A stretch of DNA of 64,000 nucleotides, taken from assembly GCA_050948865.1 (NCBI GenBank), contig JBMNEQ010000002.1, positions 202,402-266,401 on the forward strand, written 5' to 3'. Source of the stretch: SKGN01 sp050948865. GTDB lineage: Bacteria > Bacillota_I > Bacilli_A > RF39 > UBA660. The position numbers were made by a program, and so were the translations under genes. The notes beneath the pieces were generated by a model, which was given only the letters and a program-made list of their open reading frames with translations, did no database searches and was not told the origin of the DNA. Positions within the stretch are counted from its first letter, which is position 1; the number at the start of each line of letters is the position of its first letter. Positions 7,830 through 16,100 of the stretch are shown piece by piece.

Positions 7830-8501
7830 ATGGCCAAACAAAAAGTAATTATCACTAAGGTAGTAGCTTTTATAATTGTTTTAGCAGCGATAATAGGTAT
7901 TGGTAGCAACATTTGGTTATTTATCGAAGAAAGACAAAAAGAAACTATAGATTTTGATAAAATAACCAGTTTAAAAAACTTGCGGACTAACATTGGTGAA
8001 ATAAAAAGTTATTACGAAGAAATAGATGCTGATAATTACCAAGGTAGTTTATCAAAAGAAGATTTTAATATTATTTATAATAATATTAAAGAGGGAATTG
8101 GTAAACTAGAAAATTTATCATTTATCGATTATAAGGGAAAGGAAACTATTAGAAAAAAGGAAAAGCGAAAAATATTTGATGAAGTAAATAAAGAAATTAG
8201 TTTAGGGGGAATTGTTAAGTCTTATCAAATTATTGAAAAAGAAGATAAGCGCTTAGAAGGGATAGTTGATTTATTTTTGTCACATTTATATTTTACTTTA
8301 GTTGGTAGTGATGGAGTAGGTGAACATTTAATGAAGAATTTAATTACTCCAGTCGATGAAAATACTTATTATACTGCTAGAAATCCTTCTAAATTAGAAA
8401 TGAATGCAATTATTGCTCATGCGAATAATAAGGCTACTTCTTTAAAGTTTTTGGCTAAATGGTTAGTAGAAAATGAAGAGGAGGAATTAAACGATGAATA
8501 G
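7830..8501 (+). CDS. Membrane-anchored protein of unknown function
   Basis: 223 residues. One hydrophobic helix near the N-terminus (about 10-31), then a mostly alpha-helical, charge-rich extracytoplasmic or cytoplasmic domain with KSYYEEIDADNYQ and IIAHANNKATSLKFLAKWL. I recognise no family. The ATG follows AAGGAGG. It overlaps the next gene by 8 bp, so the two are translationally coupled, and both precede a bacteriocin-type exporter. A regulatory or immunity-accessory role is possible but is only inferred from position. Confidence 0.65.
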   Translation: MAKQKVIITKVVAFIIVLAAIIGIGSNIWLFIEERQKETIDFDKITSLKNLRTNIGEIKSYYEEIDADNYQGSLSKEDFNIIYNNIKEGIGKLENLSFIDYKGKETIRKKEKRKIFDEVNKEISLGGIVKSYQIIEKEDKRLEGIVDLFLSHLYFTLVGSDGVGEHLMKNLITPVDENTYYTARNPSKLEMNAIIAHANNKATSLKFLAKWLVENEEEELNDE

Positions 8502-8904
8502 AACTCTTTATCTTATTAGAAATATATTATTTTTAATAGTTATAACTTTTTTAATTATTTATTTTGTTGATATGCCATCGATTAATCCGATCTTTGCATC
8601 TTTAGTTTATTTATTTAGTTTAATATTGGTTATTTTATTAATTAAACAGTATAGTAAAAAAGATAATAATATTAATTTTAATAAACAATATAATATTACG
8701 TTTATAATATCAATGATTTATATTTTAATTGTCATTGGAAGAAATTTATTAGATAATTATATAGTTATCAAAGTAACAACGGATGGTTTGCATGATTTTA
8801 CTTATTTTAATAATATCTTTTTTGGCAATGATTGTTTTTTCATAACGTTTATTCTTTTTGGTTTATTATTTTATAATTTCCTTTTAATAAGATTAAATGA
8901 ATAA
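8494..8904 (+). CDS. Small polytopic membrane protein, possible immunity protein
   Basis: 136 residues with about four hydrophobic helices (roughly 8-24, 30-49, 66-86 and 112-132) and short basic loops. The start ATG 8494 sits after GAGGAGG, inside the end of the upstream gene. Small four-helix membrane proteins without recognisable domains are common immunity proteins in double-glycine bacteriocin loci. Here the exporter and peptide genes lie just downstream, though beyond a terminator. No family is recognised; the immunity role is an inference from size, topology and neighbourhood. Confidence 0.6.
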   Translation: MNRTLYLIRNILFLIVITFLIIYFVDMPSINPIFASLVYLFSLILVILLIKQYSKKDNNINFNKQYNITFIISMIYILIVIGRNLLDNYIVIKVTTDGLHDFTYFNNIFFGNDCFFITFILFGLLFYNFLLIRLNE

Positions 8905-8911
8905 AGATTTT

Positions 8912-8943
8912 AAAAAAATGTTTAGAAATTAAACATTTTTTTT
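8912..8943 (+). terminator. Terminator between the membrane-protein pair and the exporter gene
   Basis: AAAAATGTTT (8914-8923) pairs with AAACATTTTT (8931-8940), followed by more T. The stem is AT-rich. Confidence 0.65.
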
Positions 8944-8995
8944 ATTGAGGAAAGAAAAATATTTTCGCTGTAGAACAATAAGGTAGGAGGCGAAA

Positions 8996-11050
8996 ATGAA
9001 AAAAAGGCCGAAGGTCATATTACAATCTAATATTAATGATTGTGGATTAGTTTGTTTGGTAATACTGACTAAGTTTTATGGGGGAAATGTTTCAGTAGAG
9101 GAATTAAAGAGAATTATTAAAATTACTCCCCAAGGGATTAGTGCTTATCATTTAATAGAAGTTGCTAAAAAAATAGGTTTTTTAGCTAAAGGATATCGTT
9201 GTTCAGATGATCAGCAAATACCTTTTCCTTCGATAGCTCATGTTCTTTTAGATAAAGTCTATTTTCATTATGTAATTATCGAAGATATTAATTATCAACA
9301 AAAAAAGATTATGATTATAGATCCAGCAGTAGGTAGAAAAGAATTATCTCTTTCTCAGTTTAAAGAGATATGGACAGAGATTGTTATTTCTTTAGAACCA
9401 ACTTCTAATTTAAAAAAGAAGAACTATAGTAAAATTTATTGGAACTTTTTACTAGGTTTAATAAAGCCTGAAAAGAAGAGAATTTTAATTATCTTTTTGT
9501 TATCTTTAATTACTTTTCTTTTTAGTTTGATTAATAATTGGTATTTAAAATTGATTTCTGATAATGTATTTTCTACTGTTAAGCAATTAAAAAGTCTTTT
9601 ATCTTTTTTTCTTTTAATAGTTTTAATTAGGATAATTAGTGGTTACATTCGGGGAGAAATAATAATTAAGTTAAATAAAAGGATTGATGAAAAGTTATTA
9701 ATTAATACTTATAGGCGTTTTTTATCGCTTCCTTATCGATATTATCATCAGCACCAAACAGGTGATATAGTGAGTAAACTTAATGATTTAAATTTTATAA
9801 GAGATTTTATTAGTAGTGTTTCTGTTGTTCTTTTTATTGATATTGTTATATTTTTAGTTTTCTTTTTCCTTTTATATTTTATTAATCAAATTTTATTTAG
9901 TATTAGTCTCTTGATATTAATTATTTATCTTTTTATCGTGGCTTTTTTTCATAAAAGATTAAATAATTATATTAATCAAAAACAAAAATTAAGGGCTTTA
10001 ATTAATAGTTATTTATATGAAACAATAAGTAATATTGAAACAGTTAAAGGCTTAAATATTGAAGAAGAAATGCTTTTAAATTTATCTAAAAAGCAAGAGT
10101 TAAATTTAAAAAATAATTATTCTTTAGAAAAACTTTTTAATTTGCAAAGTAATTTAAAAGATTTAGTAGTTTTAATTGGATTAAATGTTATATTATTTGG
10201 GGGAAGTTTTCTCTTATGGAAGAAAATGATAACAATTGGTGATTTACTTTTATTTTATACTTTAGTAATCTTTTTTTTAGAACCAATTAGAAATATAGTT
10301 GAATTAGAACCTTTAATAAAAAGTGCTTATAGTTCTTTTAAGAGAATTGGAGAAATTTATGAGATTAAACCAGAAAACTTAAAAGTTAATGAAATAAGTT
10401 TAAGAGGAAATATTTCTTTTAAGAATCTTGAATTTTCTTTTGATGATTTAAAAAATGTTTTAAATAAGTTTAATTTAAAGATTAAAAAGGGTCAAAAGAT
10501 TTTAATATCAGGTCCTTCTGGTAGTGGTAAATCAACTTTATTTAAATTATTAAATAAATATTATGAAGATTATAGTGGTCAAATTAAAATAGATGATTAT
10601 GAAATAAAAGATTTAAGTTTAAAAACGATTAGAGATAACATTTGTTATGTTTCTCAAAAAGAAAGGTTATTTACAGAGACGATTTATAATAATATTGTTT
10701 TAAATAGAACTATTCCTTTGAAGAAATTAGAGGAAGTTTCTCAAGTAACAATGATTGAAGAGTTTTTAAAGAAAAAGAATTTAGATTATAATTATTTAAT
10801 TGAAGAAAGAGGGGAAAATTTAGCTGGGGGAGAAAGACAACAAATTATTATTGCGAGAACATTATTAAAACAAGTTAATGTTTATATTTTTGATGAAAGT
10901 ATGAATGAAATGGATTTAAAGTTTGAAAGAAGGATTCTTTTAAATATATTTAAGTATTTGCATGATAAAACTGTTATTGTTATATCGCATCGTTTGGATA
11001 ATAAAGATTTATATGATGAAATAATTATGATGAAAAAAGAAAGGAGTTAA
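8996..11050 (+). CDS. Peptidase C39-containing ABC transporter (bacteriocin-type exporter)
   Basis: 684 residues with three modules in the usual order. Residues 1-135 form a C39 cysteine peptidase with the catalytic Cys in QSNINDCGLVCL, His in KVYFHYVII and Asp in IIDPAVG. Residues about 150-430 form a six-helix transmembrane domain. Residues 460-684 are the ATPase, with Walker A GPSGSGKST, signature LAGGE (canonical LSGGQ altered), Walker B VYIFDES and switch His in VISHR. Such transporters cut double-glycine leaders and export the mature peptide. Two double-glycine peptide genes follow within 160 bp, so substrate and exporter are encoded together. The ATG follows TAGGAGG. Confidence 0.93.
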   Translation: MKKRPKVILQSNINDCGLVCLVILTKFYGGNVSVEELKRIIKITPQGISAYHLIEVAKKIGFLAKGYRCSDDQQIPFPSIAHVLLDKVYFHYVIIEDINYQQKKIMIIDPAVGRKELSLSQFKEIWTEIVISLEPTSNLKKKNYSKIYWNFLLGLIKPEKKRILIIFLLSLITFLFSLINNWYLKLISDNVFSTVKQLKSLLSFFLLIVLIRIISGYIRGEIIIKLNKRIDEKLLINTYRRFLSLPYRYYHQHQTGDIVSKLNDLNFIRDFISSVSVVLFIDIVIFLVFFFLLYFINQILFSISLLILIIYLFIVAFFHKRLNNYINQKQKLRALINSYLYETISNIETVKGLNIEEEMLLNLSKKQELNLKNNYSLEKLFNLQSNLKDLVVLIGLNVILFGGSFLLWKKMITIGDLLLFYTLVIFFLEPIRNIVELEPLIKSAYSSFKRIGEIYEIKPENLKVNEISLRGNISFKNLEFSFDDLKNVLNKFNLKIKKGQKILISGPSGSGKSTLFKLLNKYYEDYSGQIKIDDYEIKDLSLKTIRDNICYVSQKERLFTETIYNNIVLNRTIPLKKLEEVSQVTMIEEFLKKKNLDYNYLIEERGENLAGGERQQIIIARTLLKQVNVYIFDESMNEMDLKFERRILLNIFKYLHDKTVIVISHRLDNKDLYDEIIMMKKERS

Positions 11051-11052
11051 TG

Positions 11053-11190
11053 ATGAAAGAATTACAAAAAGAAGAATTATTAATGATTAATGGTGGTCTT
11101 GGTATTTGGGCGATTATTGGGATTGTTAGTGGGATAACCTTTTTAATTGGTTTATTAGATGGGTTTGTTCGTCCTTTAAAATGTAATTAA
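11053..11190 (+). CDS. Double-glycine leader peptide A (putative bacteriocin precursor)
   Basis: 45 residues. The leader MKELQKEELLMINGG ends in a GG cleavage site and has the conserved hydrophobic and acidic spacing (L, EL, M/I) recognised by C39 peptidases. The predicted mature peptide has 30 residues, starts LGIWAIIGIVSG, is strongly hydrophobic with several Gly, and ends with a basic RPLKCN containing a single Cys. The ATG is 3 bp after the exporter stop codon, so it belongs to the same operon. The composition resembles membrane-active class II bacteriocins. A signalling role is possible but less likely given the hydrophobicity. Confidence 0.8.
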   Translation: MKELQKEELLMINGGLGIWAIIGIVSGITFLIGLLDGFVRPLKCN

Positions 11191-11205
11191 GAAAGGAGGG
11201 AAAAA

Positions 11206-11373
11206 ATGTTTGAATTACAAAAAGAAGAATTATTGATGATTAATGGTGGTTTAACTATTTCTGGTAGTTTAGTAAGTTCTTTAGTGAAAGGAATCAGTGT
11301 GTTTTTAGAATTAGGTCGTTCTTTAGGAACAGCTATTAGAAGAGTAGTTACTAATAATTTATGTCCGTTTTAA
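11206..11373 (+). CDS. Double-glycine leader peptide B (putative bacteriocin precursor)
   Basis: 55 residues. The leader MFELQKEELLMINGG is identical to that of peptide A from residue 3 onward, also at nucleotide level bar a silent change. The predicted mature part is 40 residues, LTISGSLVSS onward, an amphipathic Gly/Ser/Val-rich helix with a late RR pair and a C-terminal LCPF holding one Cys. The ATG follows GAAAGGAGGG, 15 bp after peptide A. Together the two look like a two-peptide system made by duplication of the leader with diversified cores. A strong terminator follows directly. Confidence 0.8.
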   Translation: MFELQKEELLMINGGLTISGSLVSSLVKGISVFLELGRSLGTAIRRVVTNNLCPF

Positions 11374-11374
11374 A

Positions 11375-11398
11375 AAAAAGGAGGTTTCTCCTTTTTTT
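11375..11398 (+). terminator. Terminator of the exporter-peptide operon
   Basis: AAAGGAG pairs with CTCCTTT over a GTTT loop (about 11377-11394), then more T. It begins at the peptide B stop codon. Confidence 0.85.
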
Positions 11399-11411
11399 AC
11401 TTTAGATAATC

Positions 11412-11440
11412 TTGATGTTCTATAAGAGAGGTGTTATAAT
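11412..11440 (+). promoter_or_regulatory. Sigma-A promoter for rpsU
   Basis: TTGATG (11412-11417), a 17-bp spacer ending in an extended TGT, and a perfect TATAAT (11435-11440), 34 bp before the rpsU ATG. Confidence 0.8.
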
Positions 11441-11473
11441 AATATTCAACAAATATGAAGGGAGGGATCAAAG

Positions 11474-11656
11474 ATGACACATGTAGTTGTAAAAAATGGG
11501 AATATTGATGGGGCATTAAAAAAATTCAAACAAAAAATTGCTAGAAATGGTATCCCTTCTGAGTTTAAAAAAAGAGAACATTATGATAAACCTGGAGTTA
11601 GAAGAAGAAATGCTCGTAAAGAGGCTATTAAAAATAATCGAAAAAAAAGACCTTAG
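11474..11656 (+). CDS. rpsU: 30S ribosomal protein S21
   Basis: 60 residues, the normal Firmicutes length. MTHVVVKNGNIDGALKKFKQK is the typical opening with its acidic-to-basic switch, and the C-terminal half is the expected Arg/Lys-rich helix with VRRRNARKEA. S21 binds near the anti-Shine-Dalgarno end of 16S rRNA and affects initiation. It has its own strong promoter and GAAGGGAGGG ribosome site. It is followed 68 bp later by murE rather than by the more usual yqeY. Confidence 0.95.
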   Translation: MTHVVVKNGNIDGALKKFKQKIARNGIPSEFKKREHYDKPGVRRRNARKEAIKNNRKKRP

Positions 11657-11724
11657 TTTTTATTAATATTCTTTAATAAGGATAGTATAAAAAAATAAAT
11701 GGCTATTTTTAACTGGAGGTTTTT

Positions 11725-13164
11725 ATGAAGAAATTAAAGGAGTTAATTCCTTGTGAATATGATATAAAAATTGAATCTATTGAAGATGATTCTCGGGTTC
11801 AAAAAAATGATTATTTATTTTGTTGTATTGAGGGGCTTACTGTTGATGGTCATCAATATGCTGGTAAAGCGGTAGAAAATGGGGCTGTAGCAGTTTTAGC
11901 GAGTAAGGATGTTAATGTTTCTGTTCCAGTTATCAAAGTTCAAGATACAAATAAAGCAATGTTAAAAGCTTTATCTAATTTTTATGATAATGTTGATGAG
12001 AAACTTTCTTTATTTGGAGTAACAGGAACTGATGGAAAAACCACAGTAGCGAGTATTATTTATCAAATCTTTAATCATTTAGATAAAAGTGGTTATATTG
12101 GAACAAATGGAATCATTTGTGATGAATTTAAAGCTAATGTTGGTTATACAACTCCTTTTCCGGGGGATTTATTTAAAGCTTTAGCTGATTTTAAAAGATA
12201 TAATTGTAATTATGTGTCAATAGAAATTTCTTCAGAAAGATTATTAACTAAAAGAATTGATGATTTAAAGTTAGATGTTGCGATATTTACTAATATTACT
12301 AGTGATCATTTGGATAAACATAAAACATGGAAAAATTATTTAGAATCAAAAACTAAAATTTTTTCTATGTTAAAAGATAAGGGAACAGCAGTTATTAATG
12401 CTGATGATCCTCATGTTTCTTTTTTAAAGAAAAATATAAAGAAGAAAAATAAAGTATTAACTTATGGAATTGAAAAGAAAGCAGATTTTATGGCAACTGA
12501 TATTGTGATAGCTGAGCATACATTATTATTTACTTTAAAATCTCCAGAGGGTGATTTCTTTATTAAAAGTCCTTTATCAGGAAAGTTTAATGTTTACAAT
12601 CTAATGGCTGCTTTCGCTACTTGTTATGCTTTAAAACTATCTTTAAAAGATATAGTTCCTCTAATTGAGGAATTAAAACCTATTCCTGGAAGAATAGATA
12701 TTATTGATGTTTCTTCTAAGTATAAAGTAATGATTGATTATGCTCATACTCCTAATGCTTTAAAAAACTTATTACAATATGCAAAAATTATTACAAAGGG
12801 GAATATTATAACAGTTGTAGGAGCTGCTGGGGGAAGAGATGGTCAAAAGCGTTTTGAAATGGGAGAAGTAGTTACTTCTTTATCTGATTATGTTATTTTT
12901 ACAGCTGATGATCCTCGTCATGAGGATCCTAATAATATAATTGATGAAATGGTAAAAGGATTATCCAAGGTTAATTTTGAACGGGTTATTGATCGCCCTT
13001 TAGCAATAAAGAGAGCTTTATCAATTGCTCAAGTTGATGATATGGTAGTAATTGCTGGTCGGGGGGATGATATTTATATGCCTGTTGGTGATACTTATAT
13101 TAGATGTAATGATAAAGAGGAAGTTTTTAAATATTTGGCTTCTGAAAAAATTTCTTTAGATTAA
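11725..13164 (+). CDS. murE: UDP-N-acetylmuramyl-tripeptide synthetase (MurE)
   Basis: 479 residues, full Mur-ligase architecture: N-terminal UDP-binding domain (1-95), ATPase core with GVTGTDGKTT (about 97-106), and C-terminal amino-acid-binding domain. It adds the third residue (meso-DAP or L-Lys) to UDP-MurNAc-L-Ala-D-Glu in the cytoplasm. The specificity loop reads ADDPRHEDP. The Arg fits the DNPR motif of DAP enzymes, but the leading DDPR matches the Thermotoga-like variant rather than the classic DNPR, so the added amino acid is uncertain. The ATG follows CTGGAGG. The gene is bounded by a terminator. Confidence 0.93.
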   Translation: MKKLKELIPCEYDIKIESIEDDSRVQKNDYLFCCIEGLTVDGHQYAGKAVENGAVAVLASKDVNVSVPVIKVQDTNKAMLKALSNFYDNVDEKLSLFGVTGTDGKTTVASIIYQIFNHLDKSGYIGTNGIICDEFKANVGYTTPFPGDLFKALADFKRYNCNYVSIEISSERLLTKRIDDLKLDVAIFTNITSDHLDKHKTWKNYLESKTKIFSMLKDKGTAVINADDPHVSFLKKNIKKKNKVLTYGIEKKADFMATDIVIAEHTLLFTLKSPEGDFFIKSPLSGKFNVYNLMAAFATCYALKLSLKDIVPLIEELKPIPGRIDIIDVSSKYKVMIDYAHTPNALKNLLQYAKIITKGNIITVVGAAGGRDGQKRFEMGEVVTSLSDYVIFTADDPRHEDPNNIIDEMVKGLSKVNFERVIDRPLAIKRALSIAQVDDMVVIAGRGDDIYMPVGDTYIRCNDKEEVFKYLASEKISLD

Positions 13165-13196
13165 AAAAGAATTGATTTTAAATTAATTCTTTTTTC
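13163..13196 (+). terminator. Terminator after murE
   Basis: AAAAAAGAATT (13163-13173) pairs with AATTCTTTTTT (13185-13195). Confidence 0.75.
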
Positions 13197-13238
13197 ATAT
13201 CTTAATTATCTATTAATAAGATATTATAGGGTGGTATT

Positions 13239-13490
13239 ATGCAATTATTAAATAGATTTAAAGATTATATTAATGATAAAGAATTAATGATTAATATTTA
13301 TAAAAATCAAATGAATGTGGTTAATTATACTGATATACCACACTTTAAAAGTAATGAAATAATTATTCAACATCAGAAGGGATCAATAATTGTTAGAGGT
13401 TCTAAGTTAGTAATAACAAAGTTATTAAATGAAGAATTACTGATTAATGGTTTAATTAATAAAATAGTATTGAAGCGATATAATGAATAA
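13239..13490 (+). CDS. yqfC: YqfC-like sporulation protein
   Basis: 83 residues, soluble and beta-rich, with the family pattern of an N-terminal KDYINDKELMINIYKNQ and a central IIIQHQKGSIIVRGSKLVITKLLNEELLI-type core. YqfC proteins are sigma-E-controlled sporulation proteins of unknown biochemical role, nearly always encoded immediately before yqfD. Here the coding regions overlap by 8 bp, supporting coupled translation. The ATG follows AGGGTGG. Assignment rests on both sequence and neighbour. Confidence 0.85.
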   Translation: MQLLNRFKDYINDKELMINIYKNQMNVVNYTDIPHFKSNEIIIQHQKGSIIVRGSKLVITKLLNEELLINGLINKIVLKRYNE

Positions 13491-14661
13491 CTTTTTTTTT
13501 AATTTAATCTCTGATATTATTCAATTAAAGATTAAAGATCGTCATTTTGAACATTTTTTATCGGTTTTATATAAACATAATATTCCTTTAATAAAAGTTC
13601 AAATTCCAAAGAAGAAGGTTTTCTTTATAAAGATTTATGAAAAGGATTTAATAAAAATAGAAAAACTTCTTGGATTAAGAGGTGTAGAAGTTGTTGATTA
13701 TCATGGAAAACTTCGTTTAAAAAGATGGTTTTTAAAGCATCGTCTTTTTTTATTTTTAGTGTTTTGTGGTTATCTTTTTTTATTGGTTTTAACTAATATT
13801 ATTTTTGAAATTGAAGTTATTCATAGTCAAGCAGAAATAAGAAATTTAATAAATCAAGAACTATTTATAAATAATTTAAAAAAAGGGAGTTTAAAACCAA
13901 ATTATAAGCAGTTAGAAAAAATAGAGAAGAAGATTTTATCTAAGCATAAAGATAAAATTGAATGGTTAGAAATTATAGAAAGAGGAACAAAATATATTAT
14001 TCGAGTTGAAGAAAGAAAAATCATCACTAAGGAAGAAGAATATATATACCAAGATATTATTGCTTCTAAAGATGCTCTTATTTTAGAAGTGGAAGCTGAA
14101 CAAGGAGAAATAGTTAAAGAAAAGAATGATTATGTTAAAAAAGGGGAAATAGTTATTAGGGGAACTATTGAACAAGGGGGAAGAATAACTGATTTTATTT
14201 CGGCTAAAGGTAGAATTTATGGGGAAGTATGGTATAATATAAATGTAGAATTTCCTTTAAGACAAATAGAAGAAATAGAAACTTCTAAAAGGAAAACAGT
14301 TTATAGTTTAAAATTTTTACGTTTTCGATGGCCCTTTTTTGATTTTAAACCTTTTAAATATAAAAGGGTTGAAGAAAAGATTTTATTAATTCATCGTTTA
14401 ATACCTTTTAAAATAGTTAAAGAAAAACATTATCAAATAAAACGTACTGATTCTTTTTATGATGAGGCTTCAGCCTTAATAAAGGCTTTAGAATTAGTTA
14501 ATCAGAAGATGAAGTCTAATTTAAAGGACGATGAATCAATAATTAGTAGTCAATTATTAAATCAATTTAAAGACGAGGAGAAAATTTATTTAAAGATGTT
14601 TTTTAAAGTTTATGAAAATATTACTGCTTATCAAGAAATAAGTCTGATTAAAGAGGAGTAA
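13483..14661 (+). CDS. yqfD: YqfD-like sporulation membrane protein
   Basis: 392 residues, the usual family length. The N-terminal soluble region of about 90 residues is followed by one hydrophobic helix (about 88-106, RLFLFLVFCGYLFLLVLTN) and a large C-terminal part with HKDKIEWLEIIERGTKYIIRVEER and KGEIVIRGTIEQGG, both characteristic of YqfD. It is a sporulation-specific membrane protein required for efficient spore formation; its mechanism is not established. The ATG lies within the yqfC end. In Bacillus phoH and pgpH follow; here a VanZ-like gene follows instead. Confidence 0.9.
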   Translation: MNNFFFNLISDIIQLKIKDRHFEHFLSVLYKHNIPLIKVQIPKKKVFFIKIYEKDLIKIEKLLGLRGVEVVDYHGKLRLKRWFLKHRLFLFLVFCGYLFLLVLTNIIFEIEVIHSQAEIRNLINQELFINNLKKGSLKPNYKQLEKIEKKILSKHKDKIEWLEIIERGTKYIIRVEERKIITKEEEYIYQDIIASKDALILEVEAEQGEIVKEKNDYVKKGEIVIRGTIEQGGRITDFISAKGRIYGEVWYNINVEFPLRQIEEIETSKRKTVYSLKFLRFRWPFFDFKPFKYKRVEEKILLIHRLIPFKIVKEKHYQIKRTDSFYDEASALIKALELVNQKMKSNLKDDESIISSQLLNQFKDEEKIYLKMFFKVYENITAYQEISLIKEE

Positions 14662-14673
14662 AGAGGTGTTGTA

Positions 14674-15267
14674 ATGATTAAGGAAGTATTAATAAATACA
14701 CTATATAATATTTGGCCGATGGTTTTTATTTTTTCTGTAATTATTTCTTCAGTAAGGATTGCGTTTATTTTATCTAAAAAGATTAAATTTGTTTTATATA
14801 AAGAAGTTTTAGGTTTGATTTTTATTATTTATGTTTTGATTTTATTTCATATCGTTACTTTTCAAGATGTTAATTATGGTGATTTAAATTATATTCCTTT
14901 TGCCGAAATGTTTAGGCATCCAATTGGGAGTGCTTTATTTGTAAAGAACTTTATTGGAAATTTATTATTATTTGTTCCTTTTGGTATTTTTTTATCTATT
15001 TATTTAAAACCAAAAAGGATTTATGTAATTTTTTTCATTGCTTCTATTTCTTCTTTAGCTATAGAGTATACTCAATTACGTATTGGTAGAACATTTGATG
15101 TTGATGATATTCTTTTAAATGTTACAGGAGCGATAATTGGTTATTTGATTTATATTGGACTTTCGGCAATATCAAAAAGATTTCCTAAAATAATAAGAAG
15201 TGAAGGTTTTTTAAATTTACTTGTTTTAATAATGATCATATTAATAGGAATATATTTTATAAGTTAG
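14674..15267 (+). CDS. VanZ-like membrane protein
   Basis: 197 residues with five or so membrane helices. The signature region NYIPFAEMF, then a helix with NFIGNLLLFVPFGIFL and SLAIEYTQLRIGRTFDVDDILLNVTGAIIGY, is typical of the VanZ/YcnB-type domain: conserved Pro, Phe, Glu and the RxFDxDD(I/L)xxNxxG motif. Family members include teicoplanin-resistance VanZ, but most have no known role in cell-surface biology. ATG 14674 follows AGAGGTG, 12 bp after yqfD, so it is co-transcribed. It occupies the place of phoH-pgpH in the usual cluster. Confidence 0.85.
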   Translation: MIKEVLINTLYNIWPMVFIFSVIISSVRIAFILSKKIKFVLYKEVLGLIFIIYVLILFHIVTFQDVNYGDLNYIPFAEMFRHPIGSALFVKNFIGNLLLFVPFGIFLSIYLKPKRIYVIFFIASISSLAIEYTQLRIGRTFDVDDILLNVTGAIIGYLIYIGLSAISKRFPKIIRSEGFLNLLVLIMIILIGIYFIS

Positions 15268-15276
15268 GTGGTTTTT

Positions 15277-15723
15277 ATGAATAAGATTACGTTTTTTAAT
15301 TATACAATTTATAATATTGATGAACAAGATAAATTAGAAGAGTTAATTAATTATGCCGCACTAGGAGAAAATGTTAATAATTCTGAAATTAATTTTATTT
15401 TTGTTAATGATACGAAAATGGCTGAATTAAATATTAAATATCGTCAAATAAAAGGACCGACCGATGTTTTATCTTTTGTTTATAATTCTGATTTTCAGTA
15501 TTTAGGTTTGGATTATGTTATGTTAGGGGATATTTATATATCAATTGATCGAGCCCATAAACAGGCGAAAGAATATGGACATACTCTATTAGAGGAAATA
15601 TCCTTTTTAATGGTTCATGGCTTTTTACATCTATTAGGATATAATCATATGGATGAAAAAGATAAAGAAGAAATGTTTAAAAGACAGGAGGAAATATTAA
15701 ATGGTTTTAGAAACAAGGAATGA
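15277..15723 (+). CDS. ybeY: Endoribonuclease YbeY
   Basis: 148 residues. The zinc site HGFLHLLGYNHMDEKDKEEM matches HGxLHLxGYDH, supplying three His ligands; the upstream GDIYIS is also conserved. YbeY is a metal-dependent single-strand RNase needed for 16S rRNA 3' maturation and ribosome quality control. The in-frame GTG at 15268 lies within the ribosome site, so the ATG at 15277 (after TAGGTGG) is preferred. It overlaps dgkA by 23 bp and keeps the conserved order ybeY-dgkA-cdd-era. Confidence 0.93.
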   Translation: MNKITFFNYTIYNIDEQDKLEELINYAALGENVNNSEINFIFVNDTKMAELNIKYRQIKGPTDVLSFVYNSDFQYLGLDYVMLGDIYISIDRAHKQAKEYGHTLLEEISFLMVHGFLHLLGYNHMDEKDKEEMFKRQEEILNGFRNKE

Positions 15724-16099
15724 AAGAAAAGGAAAGAGTTTAAAGAGGTTTTTTAATAGTTTTAAACATAGTTTTGCTGGTTTAGATTATACTGTTAAAA
15801 ATGAACAAAGTATTTTAGTAATGGTTATTGCTATGATCTTAGTTGTTATTTTAGGTATAACCTTTAAAATAGCAATTTTAGAATGGATTTTAATTGTGAT
15901 GGTGATAGGTATTGTTTTATCTTGTGAATTACTTAATACTGCCATTGAAGCGGTAGTTGATTTAGTTTCACCTGAAATTCATCCTTTAGCTAAAATTGCT
16001 AAAGATACAGCTTCAGCAGCGGTATTTGTTTGTTCAATGATTTCATTTATTATTGCTTGTTTTGTTTTTATCCCTAAAATTATTGAGATGGGGTGGTAA
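15701..16099 (+). CDS. dgkA: Diacylglycerol/undecaprenol kinase (DgkA family)
   Basis: 132 residues with three membrane helices (about 38-58, 60-77 and 108-130) after a basic amphipathic start. The catalytic signature ELLNTAIEAVVDLVSPEIHPLAKIAKDTASAAV is intact. Gram-positive members phosphorylate undecaprenol, recycling the lipid carrier of cell-wall synthesis. The start ATG lies inside ybeY behind a strong AGGAGG. Confidence 0.92.
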   Translation: MVLETRNERKGKSLKRFFNSFKHSFAGLDYTVKNEQSILVMVIAMILVVILGITFKIAILEWILIVMVIGIVLSCELLNTAIEAVVDLVSPEIHPLAKIAKDTASAAVFVCSMISFIIACFVFIPKIIEMGW

Positions 16100-16100
16100 A

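Noticed and set aside
7830..8904. Toxin-antitoxin pair
   Set aside because: The overlapping genes encode membrane proteins with no toxin or DNA-binding antitoxin features.
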